Origin: JBQCDV01 sp051960855
GTDB taxonomy: Bacteria > Actinomycetota > Actinomycetes > JAJZTN01
Assembly: GCA_051960855.1 (NCBI GenBank)
Contig: JBQCDV010000132.1
Coordinates: 1-20,887, forward strand
DNA: 20,887 nucleotides
Reading direction: 5' to 3'
How positions within the stretch are numbered: position 1 is the first letter of the stretch; every line of letters starts with the position of its first letter. Under the pieces are notes generated by a model that was not told the DNA's origin, ran no database searches, and was given only the letters and a program-made list of their open reading frames with translations. Of the stretch, positions 5,206 to 13,328 are shown piece by piece. A program made the translations under genes and the position numbers.

Positions 5206-6540
5206 GGCCCCTCCGGCGCTGTCGAGCTCACGGACTCCCGCGACGACCTGCTCCCCTCGCCGCTGCCCTGCCTCGACATCATGACCGCCGCTGCCAGCGC
5301 CGCCCTGCTGGCCATCGCCGACCTCGACGTCGCCCGCACCCGAGCGACAGAACGGCCCCTGGTCACCCTGGACCTGACGCACCTGGCGATCGCCTCGACC
5401 AGCGAGCGCTACGCGCCGCGCAGGCTGCCGACAGGCGGAGAGCAGACGGAGCTGTTCGCTCCGCTGTCTCGCTTCTGGCAGACCTCGGACGGCTGGATCC
5501 GGCTGCACGGCAACTATCCCTGGCACCGGGACCGCGCCCTGCACGTCCTCGCGTGCCGCAACGACCCTGACTCCATCGCCGCCGCGATCCGGCAGTGGCG
5601 AGCCGAAGACCTCGAGGAGGCCTTGTCCGCCGCCGGGGCCGTGGCGGGGGCCGTCCGGACCGTGGAGCAGTGGCGGCGGCATCCGCAAGGCCAGGCCAGC
5701 GCGGTACGGCCGCTGACTCAGCAAACCGCCGCAGGCCGACCCCGTGCCCTGCCCACGGGCCGATTCCTCGAGGGCGTACGCGTGCTCGACCTGACTCGCG
5801 TGATCGCAGGACCGGTCGGCACCAAGACACTTGCTGCCTGGGGCGCGGACGTGCTGCGACTTGACGCTCCGCATCTGCCCGAGCTGCCACTGCAAGCGCT
5901 GGACACCTTGCCTGGCAAGCGAAGCGCGGCCCTCGACCTACGCGAACCCGCCGCCCGCGAGGTCCTCGACGAGCTCCTGGCCGCCGCCGACGTGCTCGTG
6001 ATGGGCTACCGCCCGGGCAGCCTCGAGGCTCTCGGGCTCGACGACGCGCACCTGCTCGCCGCGCACCCTCACCTGACGACGGTCCGGCTCTCCGCATGGG
6101 GCGACGGCCCGTGGCAGCGCCGGCGAGGCTTCGACTCCATCGTGCAAGCCGTCTCCGGCATCGCCGACCTCACCGGCGAGCACGGGCAGCCGGGCGTGTT
6201 GCCCGCACAGGTGCTCGACCATGCCACGGGTTATCTCGTCGCCGCCGCCGCCGCTCGGTCACTCGCGGCGGTTGCCAGCGGCCGGCCGCCGCTGCACACC
6301 CGTCTCGCGCTCGCCTCGACAGCGCAGTGGCTGCTCGACTCCCGAACGCCGTCCGACCGGCTTAGCGTCAGCGAAACGCGAACCGCGCCGTCGCTGCCCT
6401 CGCCTGACCCCTACCTCGTCGCCCTTTCCGGTCCTGCGGGCGAGGTCCAGGTCGTCGGACCGGTCGGCAAGATCGGCCCAACCGGGCCACGCTGGACGTC
6501 GACGACGGAGCTGGGACACGACGCTGCGGTCTTCGCCTAG
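5170..6540 (+). CDS. class III CoA-transferase (CaiB/BaiF family)
   Basis: Family III enzymes move CoA between carboxylic acids through an aspartyl-CoA anhydride. This 456-aa protein has a long N-terminal region (about 1-195) and then the family core beginning FLEGVRVLDLTRVIAGPVGT (about 199-218) and LAAWGADVLRLDAP (221-234). The likely catalytic Asp is D322 in RRRGFDSIVQAVSG. The N-terminal region (SGAVELTD, then DGWIRLHGNYPWHRDRAL) resembles a rearranged or degenerate second half found in some actinobacterial homologues. The start is uncertain. ATG 5170 is chosen because it overlaps a preceding stop and allows a short lead before EWPMMPGPSGA; ATG 5197 is the main alternative. It is probably co-transcribed with the SDR. 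The acid substrates are unknown. Confidence 0.87.
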   Translation: MMTSRCEWPMMPGPSGAVELTDSRDDLLPSPLPCLDIMTAAASAALLAIADLDVARTRATERPLVTLDLTHLAIASTSERYAPRRLPTGGEQTELFAPLSRFWQTSDGWIRLHGNYPWHRDRALHVLACRNDPDSIAAAIRQWRAEDLEEALSAAGAVAGAVRTVEQWRRHPQGQASAVRPLTQQTAAGRPRALPTGRFLEGVRVLDLTRVIAGPVGTKTLAAWGADVLRLDAPHLPELPLQALDTLPGKRSAALDLREPAAREVLDELLAAADVLVMGYRPGSLEALGLDDAHLLAAHPHLTTVRLSAWGDGPWQRRRGFDSIVQAVSGIADLTGEHGQPGVLPAQVLDHATGYLVAAAAARSLAAVASGRPPLHTRLALASTAQWLLDSRTPSDRLSVSETRTAPSLPSPDPYLVALSGPAGEVQVVGPVGKIGPTGPRWTSTTELGHDAAVFA

Positions 6541-6583
6541 TCGCGGGACGATGCCGGGGTCGACCATCGGTGGCGGAGGCGAG

Positions 6584-7879
6584 ATGAGCGGGACGCGGAG
6601 ACCGCGGAACGAGGAGCCACGCAACGCAGGGCTGCGTGAGGCAGGGATGAGCGACGGCGAGCTGCTCGACGACGGGCCGGCTCCAGGACGGGCACGTCGG
6701 GTCGCGCTGGGCGCCGGGGCGGCGGTCGTGGCAGGGCTGCTCGCCTGGCACCAGCTCTCCACGACACCAGAGGCGAAGCCACCTCGCCCGCAGGCGACCA
6801 CCTCGTCCCCCACGCCCTCGCCTGCGGGGGCGACCGGCACCACCGCCGCGCCGTTCGGGCCCACGCCGGGACAGCCGGACGTCTCATCGCTGCCGACCGA
6901 CCTGCCCCAGCTGGCGGCGCCACCGCTCGTTGCCGAGCGGGTCAACGTCCGCGCAGACGGGATGGTGATGACCGACAGCTGGCTCGTGATCGCCGACCGC
7001 GGGGCACGGAGTGTCTCGCACCGTGGCCGCCTGCTGGTGGTGGCGCTGCCCACGGGCGACACCCAGGAGGTGGGGCTGGTGACGTTGCGGGACGGCGGAG
7101 GCGACGTCTGCCCCCGGCTCCTGCTCAACCGCTGGCTGACGTGGACCGAGGTCGCCGACCAGCCCCTGGACAGCGCGCTGAGCCCCGAGGCGCAGGTGGC
7201 GTGGCGACTGCATGTGCGCGATCTGCGCACCGGCGACGAGCGGGTGCTCGACCACGGGACGCGGACGGCGACAGCGGAGGAGGTCTGCGTCCACGACCTG
7301 TCCGGCACGGCCGTGTGGCAGCGGCCGGACGGCAGCTGGCGCCGCTGGCAGCCCTGGTCGGCGAGGGGTCCCGAAGCCGTGCCGGACAACGGCCTTTCCG
7401 GCGTCCAGGAGGGCACGAGCGATGGCGTGCTCTACGTGCGGGACCACGATGAGATCGAGAGCGACCTGGTATGGTCGGCGGGCAGCGGATCTACGCTCGT
7501 CCCTGTCGCGACCGTGCCGCATCTGACCGATGTCGCCCTCGCGGGTCAGCACCTTGTCTGGTCCAGCGGGGTCGCGGGCGACCCGTCCGTGGCGGGAAGC
7601 GTCCGCGCGTGCGTCCTGCCAGGCTGCTCCTCTGAGGTGCGGCTGAGCGACGAGAGCGCGTGGCGGGTGGCCGCGGGGCGGGACTTCGCCGCCTGGTCGA
7701 GCGGAGCGGACGGCTCGACGCTGACCGTCCGGAGGTGGGACGGGCGTTTTCTCGACCTGCCGCCTGATTTTCTCGACGGGCCGAGGACGTTCGCCATGTC
7801 CGACACCCGGCTCGCGGTCCTCGTGCGAGCCGAGGCGGGGCCGCTCCTGCGCGTCTACGACCTTGCTCGAGCGGCCTGA
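6584..7879 (+). CDS. membrane-anchored protein of unknown function, probable beta-propeller ectodomain
   Basis: This 431-aa protein starts at ATG 6584 behind GGAGG. A charged cytoplasmic segment (1-39) is followed by one hydrophobic anchor (about 40-55, VALGAGAAVVAGLLAWHQL). A Pro/Thr/Ser-rich linker follows (about 60-100, PTPSPAGATGTTAAPFGPTP). The rest repeats short strand motifs of the kind seen in beta-propellers (WLVIADRG, RWLTWTEV, GTAVWQRPDGSW, HLVWSSGV, DFAAWSSGADG). This suggests a type II membrane protein with an outward-facing propeller. No catalytic motif is visible. It begins 44 nt after the CoA-transferase and ends 10 nt before the convergent channel gene. An internal ATG at 6647 is possible. 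Function unknown. Confidence 0.8.
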   Translation: MSGTRRPRNEEPRNAGLREAGMSDGELLDDGPAPGRARRVALGAGAAVVAGLLAWHQLSTTPEAKPPRPQATTSSPTPSPAGATGTTAAPFGPTPGQPDVSSLPTDLPQLAAPPLVAERVNVRADGMVMTDSWLVIADRGARSVSHRGRLLVVALPTGDTQEVGLVTLRDGGGDVCPRLLLNRWLTWTEVADQPLDSALSPEAQVAWRLHVRDLRTGDERVLDHGTRTATAEEVCVHDLSGTAVWQRPDGSWRRWQPWSARGPEAVPDNGLSGVQEGTSDGVLYVRDHDEIESDLVWSAGSGSTLVPVATVPHLTDVALAGQHLVWSSGVAGDPSVAGSVRACVLPGCSSEVRLSDESAWRVAAGRDFAAWSSGADGSTLTVRRWDGRFLDLPPDFLDGPRTFAMSDTRLAVLVRAEAGPLLRVYDLARAA

Positions 7880-7889
7880 GCTCGCGCGG

Positions 7890-8498
7890 CTAGCGCCGTT
7901 CGTCGCGGCCCTCGAGCAGGAACGACCCGAGTGTGCCGGCGAGCGTGGCGATCAGCACCAGGCCCGTGGCGAAGCCCGCCAGCATCACGAGCTGACCCGG
8001 GCGGCTCGGCGGGACGGGGTCGGCCTGCATGCCGAGCACGAGGCTCGCCGACCAGATGAGCGCGTCGACGAAGGTCGGGATGACGCCGCCGTCCCGGTGC
8101 TCGAAGAGGTAGATCAGCTCGGCGAGACCGATGGTCGCGACGACCGCCAGGCCGCCGAGGTAGGCCAGCCGCGAGCCCAGCAGCCGACGCGCCGTCCCCG
8201 CGCTCCGGTAGGACGTCGTCAGCACCCGCGCCGCCGGCAGCGCCCGCCCGAGCCGCAGCAGCCGCAGGAAGCTGAACAGCCGCAACGTCGGCAGCAGCAG
8301 CCCGAGCACCTGGAACCAGTGCCGCCGCAGGAAGACCGACCGGTCCGGGGCCAGCCACAGCTTGGCGACGAAGTCGAGGACGAAGACGCCCCAGATCGCC
8401 CAGCCGATGCCGTTCAGGACGGTGCCCGTGACCGGCTTGACCTGGGCGACGAGCTGGAAGCCGACGAGCAGCGCGAAGACGACGCCCAGCCACGCCAT
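7890..8498 (-). CDS. ion-channel-like membrane protein
   Basis: At least five hydrophobic segments are visible in 202 aa, in the order of a voltage-gated-channel fold: WLGVVFALLVGFQLV, IGWAIWGVFVLDFVAKLWL, an Arg-bearing S4-like helix (LRLFSFLRLLRLGRALPAARVL), LAYLGGLAVVATIGLAELIYLF, a pore-loop-like FVDALIWSASLVLGM, and a last helix LAGFATGLVLIATLAGTLGSF. The TVGYG selectivity filter of K+ channels is absent; the corresponding place reads LVLGMQADPVP. ATG 8498 is the first usual start, but the same frame is open upstream and encodes a family-like lead (FEQWLEAVAERSDPF). A CTG at 8609, behind GGGGGAGA and overlapping the MBL stop, could begin it. Convergent with the propeller gene. Confidence 0.78.
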   Translation of the reverse strand: MAWLGVVFALLVGFQLVAQVKPVTGTVLNGIGWAIWGVFVLDFVAKLWLAPDRSVFLRRHWFQVLGLLLPTLRLFSFLRLLRLGRALPAARVLTTSYRSAGTARRLLGSRLAYLGGLAVVATIGLAELIYLFEHRDGGVIPTFVDALIWSASLVLGMQADPVPPSRPGQLVMLAGFATGLVLIATLAGTLGSFLLEGRDERR

Positions 8499-8595
8499 GA
8501 AGGGGTCGCTGCGCTCGGCGACTGCCTCGAGCCACTGCTCGAACGTCGCTGGGTCCTTCCGCGCCTGCGCGGCTCGGGCTCGCCGCCGTGGCGCC

Positions 8596-9360
8596 TCAGG
8601 CGAGGTCAGCTGTCTCCCCCGCCGTCAGAGTGACGAGACGGTCGGCGACACCGGCGCTCTCGAAGGCCGGGCGCACCGTCGAGCCTGGCTGCGTGAAGTG
8701 CCCCCAGCCATCGGTGTGCACCACCACGACGCGGCCGCTCTCGAGGATTCCGGCTGCCTCCGCCGCCTCGGCGCTGGTCACGGTGAGGTGCGCGTCCATG
8801 ACGGGCGTCTTGGCGCCGCCGGCGAAGAGAACCGCGAGGTCCGGTGCTCCGACCTTGTCTCGGATCGAGCGGACGTGGTCGAGCGAGGCGTTGTCGCCGC
8901 TGACGTACACCGTCGGGAAGTCGTCGCCGCGCAGGACGAAGCCGTTCACCGGTCCCACGATGGCATCGGCACCCTGGGGCCCGTGCAGCGCCGGGACGGC
9001 AAGCACCTCGACGGCGGAGGCGTCATCGCGCTCCACCACCGTGGACTCCCACGGCGCCAGCCCGAGCACGTGCGGCTGGGCCAGCCGGTCGGCCGCCTCC
9101 CTTGTCGTCACCACGACGGGAACCTCTCCCAGCAGTTCCCGTCCGGACCGGTCGAGGTTGTCCGGGTGCTGGTCATGGCTGAGCAGCACGAGGTCCACTC
9201 CGCCCACCTGCTCACGAGTCAGGGCAGGAGGCTGGGTCTTGGTGAGGGTCCGGGTGCCGATCGGGTACTCGCCCGGCTCGTCGAAGGTCGGGTCCGTGAG
9301 GATCCGGAAGCCGTCGATCTCCAACAGCAGGGTCGGTCCGCCAATGAGGGTCGCGCGCAT
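8596..9360 (-). CDS. MBL-fold metallo-hydrolase (UlaG-like)
   Basis: This 254-aa metallo-beta-lactamase-fold protein begins MRATLIGGPTLLLEIDGFR, as UlaG-type lactonase-like proteins do. The metal-binding loop is SHDQHPDNLD (61-70), a variant of HxHxDH in which Asn follows the Asp. Further ligand motifs are VSGDNASLDHVR and HTDGWGHFTQ. It should be a cytoplasmic hydrolase; the substrate is unknown. I start at ATG 9360. GTG 9369 is also in frame (VTTMRAT), and neither has a clear ribosome site. Its stop at 8596 lies close to the channel-like gene, and the two may form an operon. Divergent from the gene at 9519. Confidence 0.87.
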   Translation of the reverse strand: MRATLIGGPTLLLEIDGFRILTDPTFDEPGEYPIGTRTLTKTQPPALTREQVGGVDLVLLSHDQHPDNLDRSGRELLGEVPVVVTTREAADRLAQPHVLGLAPWESTVVERDDASAVEVLAVPALHGPQGADAIVGPVNGFVLRGDDFPTVYVSGDNASLDHVRSIRDKVGAPDLAVLFAGGAKTPVMDAHLTVTSAEAAEAAGILESGRVVVVHTDGWGHFTQPGSTVRPAFESAGVADRLVTLTAGETADLA

Positions 9361-9518
9361 CGTTGTCACAGCGCACACTGTGCACCACCGAGTTGCCGTC
9401 ACCGCAACGGGATTTGCCGTCGGTGCGCCGCGTCTCCTGGGCAGCGCGTCTGATGCCTGCCAGGATGGATCATCGGTGGTCGGTGGTGACTGCCGCTGCG
9501 CCAAACCGGGGGGATGCG

Positions 9519-9911
9519 ATGCGCACGCCTGTCCTCGACGCCGGACCGGCTCGTCGCTCGTCGGGGATCCCACCCCGGGCGGCCCGGCCGGTCGCGACGC
9601 TCGTCGCCGTTGTCGCGACCGCCATGGCGTGCTTGCTCGCCGATAACCTCGACGGCTTCCGCCACTCCGGGTGGACGGGCACGCCGGACCTCGTGCAGCT
9701 GTGCGGTCGCGACTACGCCCACCCGCACTCCGTCACCGGCGACGCGGAGCAGGTCGCGCGAGGCGCCGTTCGGGTCGGGATGGTGCCTGTCCGTCTCGGC
9801 GAGGCACCCGCCTACGCCGCCAGCACCGCCGGCGAGGCCGGGTGTGGCACCGTGGTCTGGGTGGACCTCGGCGGCCGCATCGTCGCCTACACGCTGCTCG
9901 GAAGCCCCTGA
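9519..9911 (+). CDS. small membrane-anchored or secreted protein, unknown
   Basis: This 130-aa product starts at ATG 9519 with GGGGGGAT six bases upstream; ATG 9514 is out of frame. An N-terminal basic segment (1-20) precedes one hydrophobic stretch (about 23-43, PVATLVAVVATAMACLL), which could be an uncleaved anchor or signal peptide. The remainder (about 90 aa) has cysteines in VQLCGRDY and AGCGTVVW that could form an extracytoplasmic disulfide. No family is recognised. It is isolated between the divergent MBL gene and the convergent DUF1810 gene. Confidence 0.62.
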   Translation: MRTPVLDAGPARRSSGIPPRAARPVATLVAVVATAMACLLADNLDGFRHSGWTGTPDLVQLCGRDYAHPHSVTGDAEQVARGAVRVGMVPVRLGEAPAYAASTAGEAGCGTVVWVDLGGRIVAYTLLGSP

Positions 9912-9937
9912 AAGTCCGGGCCGTCCACACCCTCCGG

Positions 9938-10405
9938 CTACCCCAGCCGCTGCACGGTCGCCTCGTCCGGCTGGCCGCCGAAGTACTTCGCGAGCACCTG
10001 GGCAAAGACCGAATCCTCCTCGAGGTCGGCGGCGGCGAACAGCGTCATCGATGACCGCAGCTTCGTTGCGTCGATGCCGCCAAAGACCATCACGGGGTCG
10101 TCGCCCGGCAGCGACAGCAGGATGTCGACGCAGTCGCGCAGCCGTTGTCCCAGCACCGGATGCGCGAGATACGCGCGCGCCTCCTCGAGTCCGGAGATCG
10201 CATAGCGCTGCGACATCGCACTGTGACCGAGCCCCAAGACCTGCGGGAAGACAAACCACATCGAGTGCGACTGCTTGCGCCCTTCCCGCAGTTCCCGAAC
10301 GGCGCTGCGATACGTCCCACCGTCGTCCTGCGCGCGCACGAAGCGGTCGAGGTCATGCACGGGTCGGGATTCGCTGCCGCGAGACGCAGGACGCGAGTCA
10401 GTCAT
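9938..10405 (-). CDS. DUF1810 family protein
   Basis: This 155-aa protein has the DUF1810 hallmarks: HDLDRFVRAQ (17-26), the strongly conserved HSMWFVFPQVLGLGHSAMSQ (47-66), the following RYAISGLEEARAYLAHPVLG, and late FGGIDATKLRSSMTLF. The length is normal for the family, whose function is not established. ATG 10405 gives a short tail before the conserved block; GTG at the VHDLDRF position is an alternative. It begins 10 nt after the XRE gene ends and may be co-transcribed with the DUF2975-XRE pair. Confidence 0.9.
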   Translation of the reverse strand: MTDSRPASRGSESRPVHDLDRFVRAQDDGGTYRSAVRELREGRKQSHSMWFVFPQVLGLGHSAMSQRYAISGLEEARAYLAHPVLGQRLRDCVDILLSLPGDDPVMVFGGIDATKLRSSMTLFAAADLEEDSVFAQVLAKYFGGQPDEATVQRLG

Positions 10406-10415
10406 ACCCGGCGGT

Positions 10416-10658
10416 CTACCCGCTGGGCTCATAGGAGAGCACATCCCCGGGCTGGCATTCCAGTTCACGGCAGATGGCCGCCAACGTGCTGAAGCGGACG
10501 GCGCGAGCGCGGCCGTTCTTGAGGATCGACAGATTGACGACGGTCACGTCCACGCGACGGGCCAGCTCGGCCAGGGTCAGCTGCCGCAGCTCCAGCAGCG
10601 CGTCAAGGTGGACGGAGATCTCCCAGTCCTCGTCAGGGCTGACCTGAGCCTTGCTCAC
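10416..10658 (-). CDS. XRE-family transcriptional regulator (YozG-like)
   Basis: This 80-aa protein is little more than one Cro/C1-type helix-turn-helix: LTLAELARRVDVTVVNLSIL (28-47), then a stabilising helix RFSTLAAICRELECQPGDVL. The GTG start overlaps the DUF2975 stop by four bases (GTGA). Compact XRE regulators of this type commonly sit beside DUF2975 membrane proteins, and the pair is presumed to act together. The likely target is its own promoter, where TATCG/CGATA repeats lie (11364-11393). No cofactor domain is visible. Confidence 0.9.
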   Translation of the reverse strand: MSKAQVSPDEDWEISVHLDALLELRQLTLAELARRVDVTVVNLSILKNGRARAVRFSTLAAICRELECQPGDVLSYEPSG

Positions 10659-11350
10659 ACCACGCCCTCGAGCTCACGTCTCATCGCAGCTCCGCGGCGG
10701 AACACCTCGCCGAGCAGCCAGATCCCCAGGCCAGCCGCCAGCGGCAGCAGCGGAATCGAGAACGTCGCGTCCGCCACGAACGGAGAGATGACCGGATCTT
10801 GAAGGACGAGGAACTGCCCGAGGCTGTGCAGGCTCGCACCGATCGTCCCACCGACCGCGACCGCGACGGCGATGAGTTGCAGGCGGCGGGCGTTGGCGAC
10901 AGTGAAGGGGTCCCCTCGTCGGAGGGACCGGACCATCTGCCACAGCAGCAGGACCACGGCGAGAGTCGCCACGACCGTGACGAGGTCGCCGCCGACGAGG
11001 CCGAGACGCTGCAGGGGAGATGGTGCGAAGACGTTGACCTGCGCCTCGAATGGACCGCTGAACTCTCCGCGACCGGCGGGCACCTCCTCGGCCCCGTACT
11101 GGTACAGCCTGGGAGTGGTCTGGACCGCCACTCCCGGCGCCAAGGTCGCGCGCACGAAGGGAAGCCCTCCCAGGAAAGCCGGCCCGAAGAGGCGGTCGCC
11201 GAAGTCCCGCACCGCGTCCGGTAGGAAGCTCCCGAGCGCGAACGGCCCGAAGACCGTGCGCAGGAAGCCGAAGACACCGACGCCGACAAGCGCGACGATC
11301 AGCACCGCCTCCAGAACTGCCGTCTCGGCCCGAGCCAGATGTTCCCGCAC
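10655..11350 (-). CDS. DUF2975 family membrane protein
   Basis: This 231-aa protein has four predicted membrane segments: EAVLIVALVGVGVFGFL (14-30), DLVTVVATLAVVLLLWQMV (about 121-139), a third near LQLIAVAVAVGGTIGASL, and LLPLAAGLGIWLLGEVF near the C-terminus. A roughly 80-residue region between the first two is probably extracytoplasmic. RRGDPFTVANARRLQLIA is the conserved DUF2975 block. The start is GTG 11350 with AAGGA about nine bases upstream. It is coupled by overlap to the XRE gene, the usual partner. The pair may sense a membrane signal and modulate the regulator, which is inference. Confidence 0.9.
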   Translation of the reverse strand: MREHLARAETAVLEAVLIVALVGVGVFGFLRTVFGPFALGSFLPDAVRDFGDRLFGPAFLGGLPFVRATLAPGVAVQTTPRLYQYGAEEVPAGRGEFSGPFEAQVNVFAPSPLQRLGLVGGDLVTVVATLAVVLLLWQMVRSLRRGDPFTVANARRLQLIAVAVAVGGTIGASLHSLGQFLVLQDPVISPFVADATFSIPLLPLAAGLGIWLLGEVFRRGAAMRRELEGVV

Positions 11351-11363
11351 CAGACCACGTCCT

Positions 11364-11393
11364 TATCGAATATCAATGTATCGACAAACGATA
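11364..11393. promoter_or_regulatory. TATCG/CGATA repeats upstream of the DUF2975-XRE operon
   Basis: TATCG occurs at 11364-11368 and 11379-11383, and CGATA at 11389-11393. The last two form an inverted repeat with a 5-bp spacer. This AT-rich patch stands out from the GC-rich surroundings and lies just upstream of the DUF2975 ribosome site, so it is a candidate promoter and operator for the XRE regulator. It is also within about 70 bp of the divergent DUF1801 start. Confidence 0.42.
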
Positions 11394-11458
11394 GGGGCAA
11401 GAGAGCTGAAGCGCCAGGACCTCTTCCTACCCCGGCAAGCCCTCGCCACACTGCTCGA

Positions 11459-11818
11459 GTGAGCGCGCAGCGGGTCGACGAGTACCTAGGAGCTCTTTCC
11501 GAGCCCCAGCGCTCGACGCTGGCCGAGCTGCGTCGCACGATCCGCGAGCTGCTGCCGGGCGCCGAGGAGGTCATCTCCTACGGCATCCCGGGCTACCGCC
11601 TCCACGGCACGACCGTGGCGGGCTACGCCGCCTTCACTCACCACCTCAGCTACTTCCCGCACAGCGGCTCGACGCTCGCGTCAGTGCCCGCGGCGGCGGT
11701 GTATCCGGGCACCAAGAGCGCCCTGCACTTCCCCTTCGACCAACCCCTGCCGCGCGATCTGGTGCGGGAGCTGCTCTCAGCGCGGCTCGCGGAGGCAGGG
11801 CTCCCCTTCTGTTCATGA
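11459..11818 (+). CDS. DUF1801 family protein
   Basis: This 119-aa protein matches DUF1801 (YdhG-like): VDEYLGALSEPQRSTLAELR (6-25), AEEVISYGIPGYRL (35-48), the aromatic FTHHLSYFPHSG, and the closing GTKSALHFPFDQPLPRDLVRELL. Members have a frataxin-like fold and are sometimes labelled iron chaperones, a function not demonstrated here. GTG 11459 gives the normal family length. The frame is open further upstream, but that sequence is not conserved-looking. There is no ribosome site, so it may be leaderless. It ends 43 nt from the convergent SDR gene. Confidence 0.87.
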   Translation: MSAQRVDEYLGALSEPQRSTLAELRRTIRELLPGAEEVISYGIPGYRLHGTTVAGYAAFTHHLSYFPHSGSTLASVPAAAVYPGTKSALHFPFDQPLPRDLVRELLSARLAEAGLPFCS

Positions 11819-11861
11819 CCAGCTCGACGGGCCGCCCAAGACGCCCGGGCGACTGGCGGAC

Positions 11862-12797
11862 TCACGCCACCGAGAACGTCACTCCCGTCAGCTCCTCGCA
11901 CAGCTCCCACAGCCGACGCGCCGTCGCCTCGTCGCGCCCCGTCTCGAAGACCGGCACCACCTGCGGCAGACCGCGGCTGCCGCCCAGGCCGCGTGGCCCC
12001 ACGAAGTCGCCGTTTCCGACCGCGGGGTCCGCCACCGCCCGCAGCGTCGCGAGCGCGCCCGCGGCTGAGGACTGCACCACCAACGGCATCAAGCGCTCCG
12101 CGACGACCGCGAGCCCGTCATGCCCGCTGTTGCGCAGCTGGGTCGGGAAGAGGTTCGACGCGCTGACACCGGGGTGGCACGCGACCGACCGCTGCGACAG
12201 CCGAGCAGCGGAGATCCGGCGTCCCAGCTCCTGCGCAAACAGCAGGTTGGCCTGCTTCGTGTTGGCGTACACCGCCATCGGCTCATACCGCTCCGGCGCC
12301 ACCAGCAGGTCGCGGTCCATCCCGGGCCCAAGCCGCCCACCCCGGGAGGCGATCGAGGAGACGGTGACCACACGTGCGGCGTTCGTCGATCGGAGTCGCG
12401 GCCAGAGCATCGCCGTGAGGGCGAAGTGGCCCAGCTGGTTCGTCGCCATCTGGCGCTCGTAGCCCTGCGCGGACAGGCCGGCGTTGCCGCCCATGATGGC
12501 CGCGTTGTTGACGAGCACGTCGAGGCTGGCGAAGTCCTCCGGCAGCCGGTCGGCGAATCCCGCCACCGAGTCCAGGTCGGCCAGGTCCAGCGGCACGACC
12601 CGGCACGAGCCCGGACCCGAGGGCAGGTCCCGCCGTGCTGTCTCACCCTTGGTCACGTCACGGCAGGCCATGACGGTGTCGGCGCCGCGGGCGAGCAGCA
12701 TGCGCAGCGTCTCCAGCCCGACACCGGAGTTGCCGCCGGTAACGACGACGCGTCGCCCCTGCAGCATGCCGATGTCGGCTGCGGTCCACCTCGCCAC
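11862..12797 (-). CDS. short-chain dehydrogenase (retinol-dehydrogenase-like)
   Basis: This 311-aa SDR resembles the retinol dehydrogenase/protochlorophyllide reductase-like group. Motifs are TGGNSGVG (20-27), acidic DLADLDSV after strand 4, NNAA (107-110), Ser in VSSIASR (147-148), and Y187/K191 in YANTKQANL, with CHPGVSASNLF following. Start GTG 12797 has GAAGGGG six bases upstream and lies one base after the Nudix stop, so the two are an operon. NADP(H) use is likely for this group but not shown. Substrate unknown. Confidence 0.93.
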   Translation of the reverse strand: MARWTAADIGMLQGRRVVVTGGNSGVGLETLRMLLARGADTVMACRDVTKGETARRDLPSGPGSCRVVPLDLADLDSVAGFADRLPEDFASLDVLVNNAAIMGGNAGLSAQGYERQMATNQLGHFALTAMLWPRLRSTNAARVVTVSSIASRGGRLGPGMDRDLLVAPERYEPMAVYANTKQANLLFAQELGRRISAARLSQRSVACHPGVSASNLFPTQLRNSGHDGLAVVAERLMPLVVQSSAAGALATLRAVADPAVGNGDFVGPRGLGGSRGLPQVVPVFETGRDEATARRLWELCEELTGVTFSVA

Positions 12798-12798
12798 G

Positions 12799-13275
12799 TC
12801 AGGCCCCTTCCCGCGCGTCGACACGGCCCGTCGCAGCGTCGATCCTCCGCTGATGAGCCTCCGCCATGACCGGCAGCGCGGCCAGCCGGAACCACTGCAC
12901 GTCCACCGACTCGTCGTCGGCGACGTGGGCATCACCGCTGACGTACTGGCAGCGGTAGGTGTGGTTGAGGTACTGCGCGTGGTCGCCGTTGGCGTGCACG
13001 ATCCGAGGGCTGACATCCACTCCGGCGAGTGCGCCGACCTCGCAGGTCACCCCCGTCTCCTCCAGCACCTCCCGCGCCGCCGCGAGCGCGGGGTGCTCCC
13101 CCGGGTCGACGATCCCCGTCACCGGCGTCCACTGCCGATTATCCGAACGCCGCACGAGCAGCACCTCGCCGTCGTCACCCTCGCCCCTGGTCACCACAGC
13201 GGTGATGCCGGGCAGCCAGAGCAGGTCGTGACCGATCTTGCGTCGCAGGGCGAGGATGAAGTCGGGGACGGGCAT
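12799..13275 (-). CDS. Nudix hydrolase
   Basis: This 158-aa protein has a complete Nudix box: G54, E60, R68-E69, E72-E73, G75 (GIVDPGEHPALAAAREVLEE then TGV), which binds the metal-diphosphate. It starts PVPDFILALRRKIGHDLLWL, a common opening for actinobacterial Nudix proteins that may hydrolyse nucleotide diphosphate derivatives; the substrate is not readable. ATG 13275 has only a weak upstream site. It is the first gene of a two-gene unit with the SDR. Confidence 0.93.
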   Translation of the reverse strand: MPVPDFILALRRKIGHDLLWLPGITAVVTRGEGDDGEVLLVRRSDNRQWTPVTGIVDPGEHPALAAAREVLEETGVTCEVGALAGVDVSPRIVHANGDHAQYLNHTYRCQYVSGDAHVADDESVDVQWFRLAALPVMAEAHQRRIDAATGRVDAREGA

Positions 13276-13290
13276 CCCGCGAGGCTACCG

Positions 13291-13309
13291 AGGGCCGACG
13301 AGGGGCCCT
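13291..13309 (-). terminator. hairpin after the feo-nfu operon
   Basis: AGGGCC (13291-13296) pairs with GGCCCT (13304-13309) around a 7-nt loop, 20 nt beyond the minus-strand nfu stop. It lies between nfu and the Nudix gene start. The stem is short but G/C-rich. Confidence 0.45.
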
Positions 13310-13328
13310 TGTCCTCACTCGACTGTCG

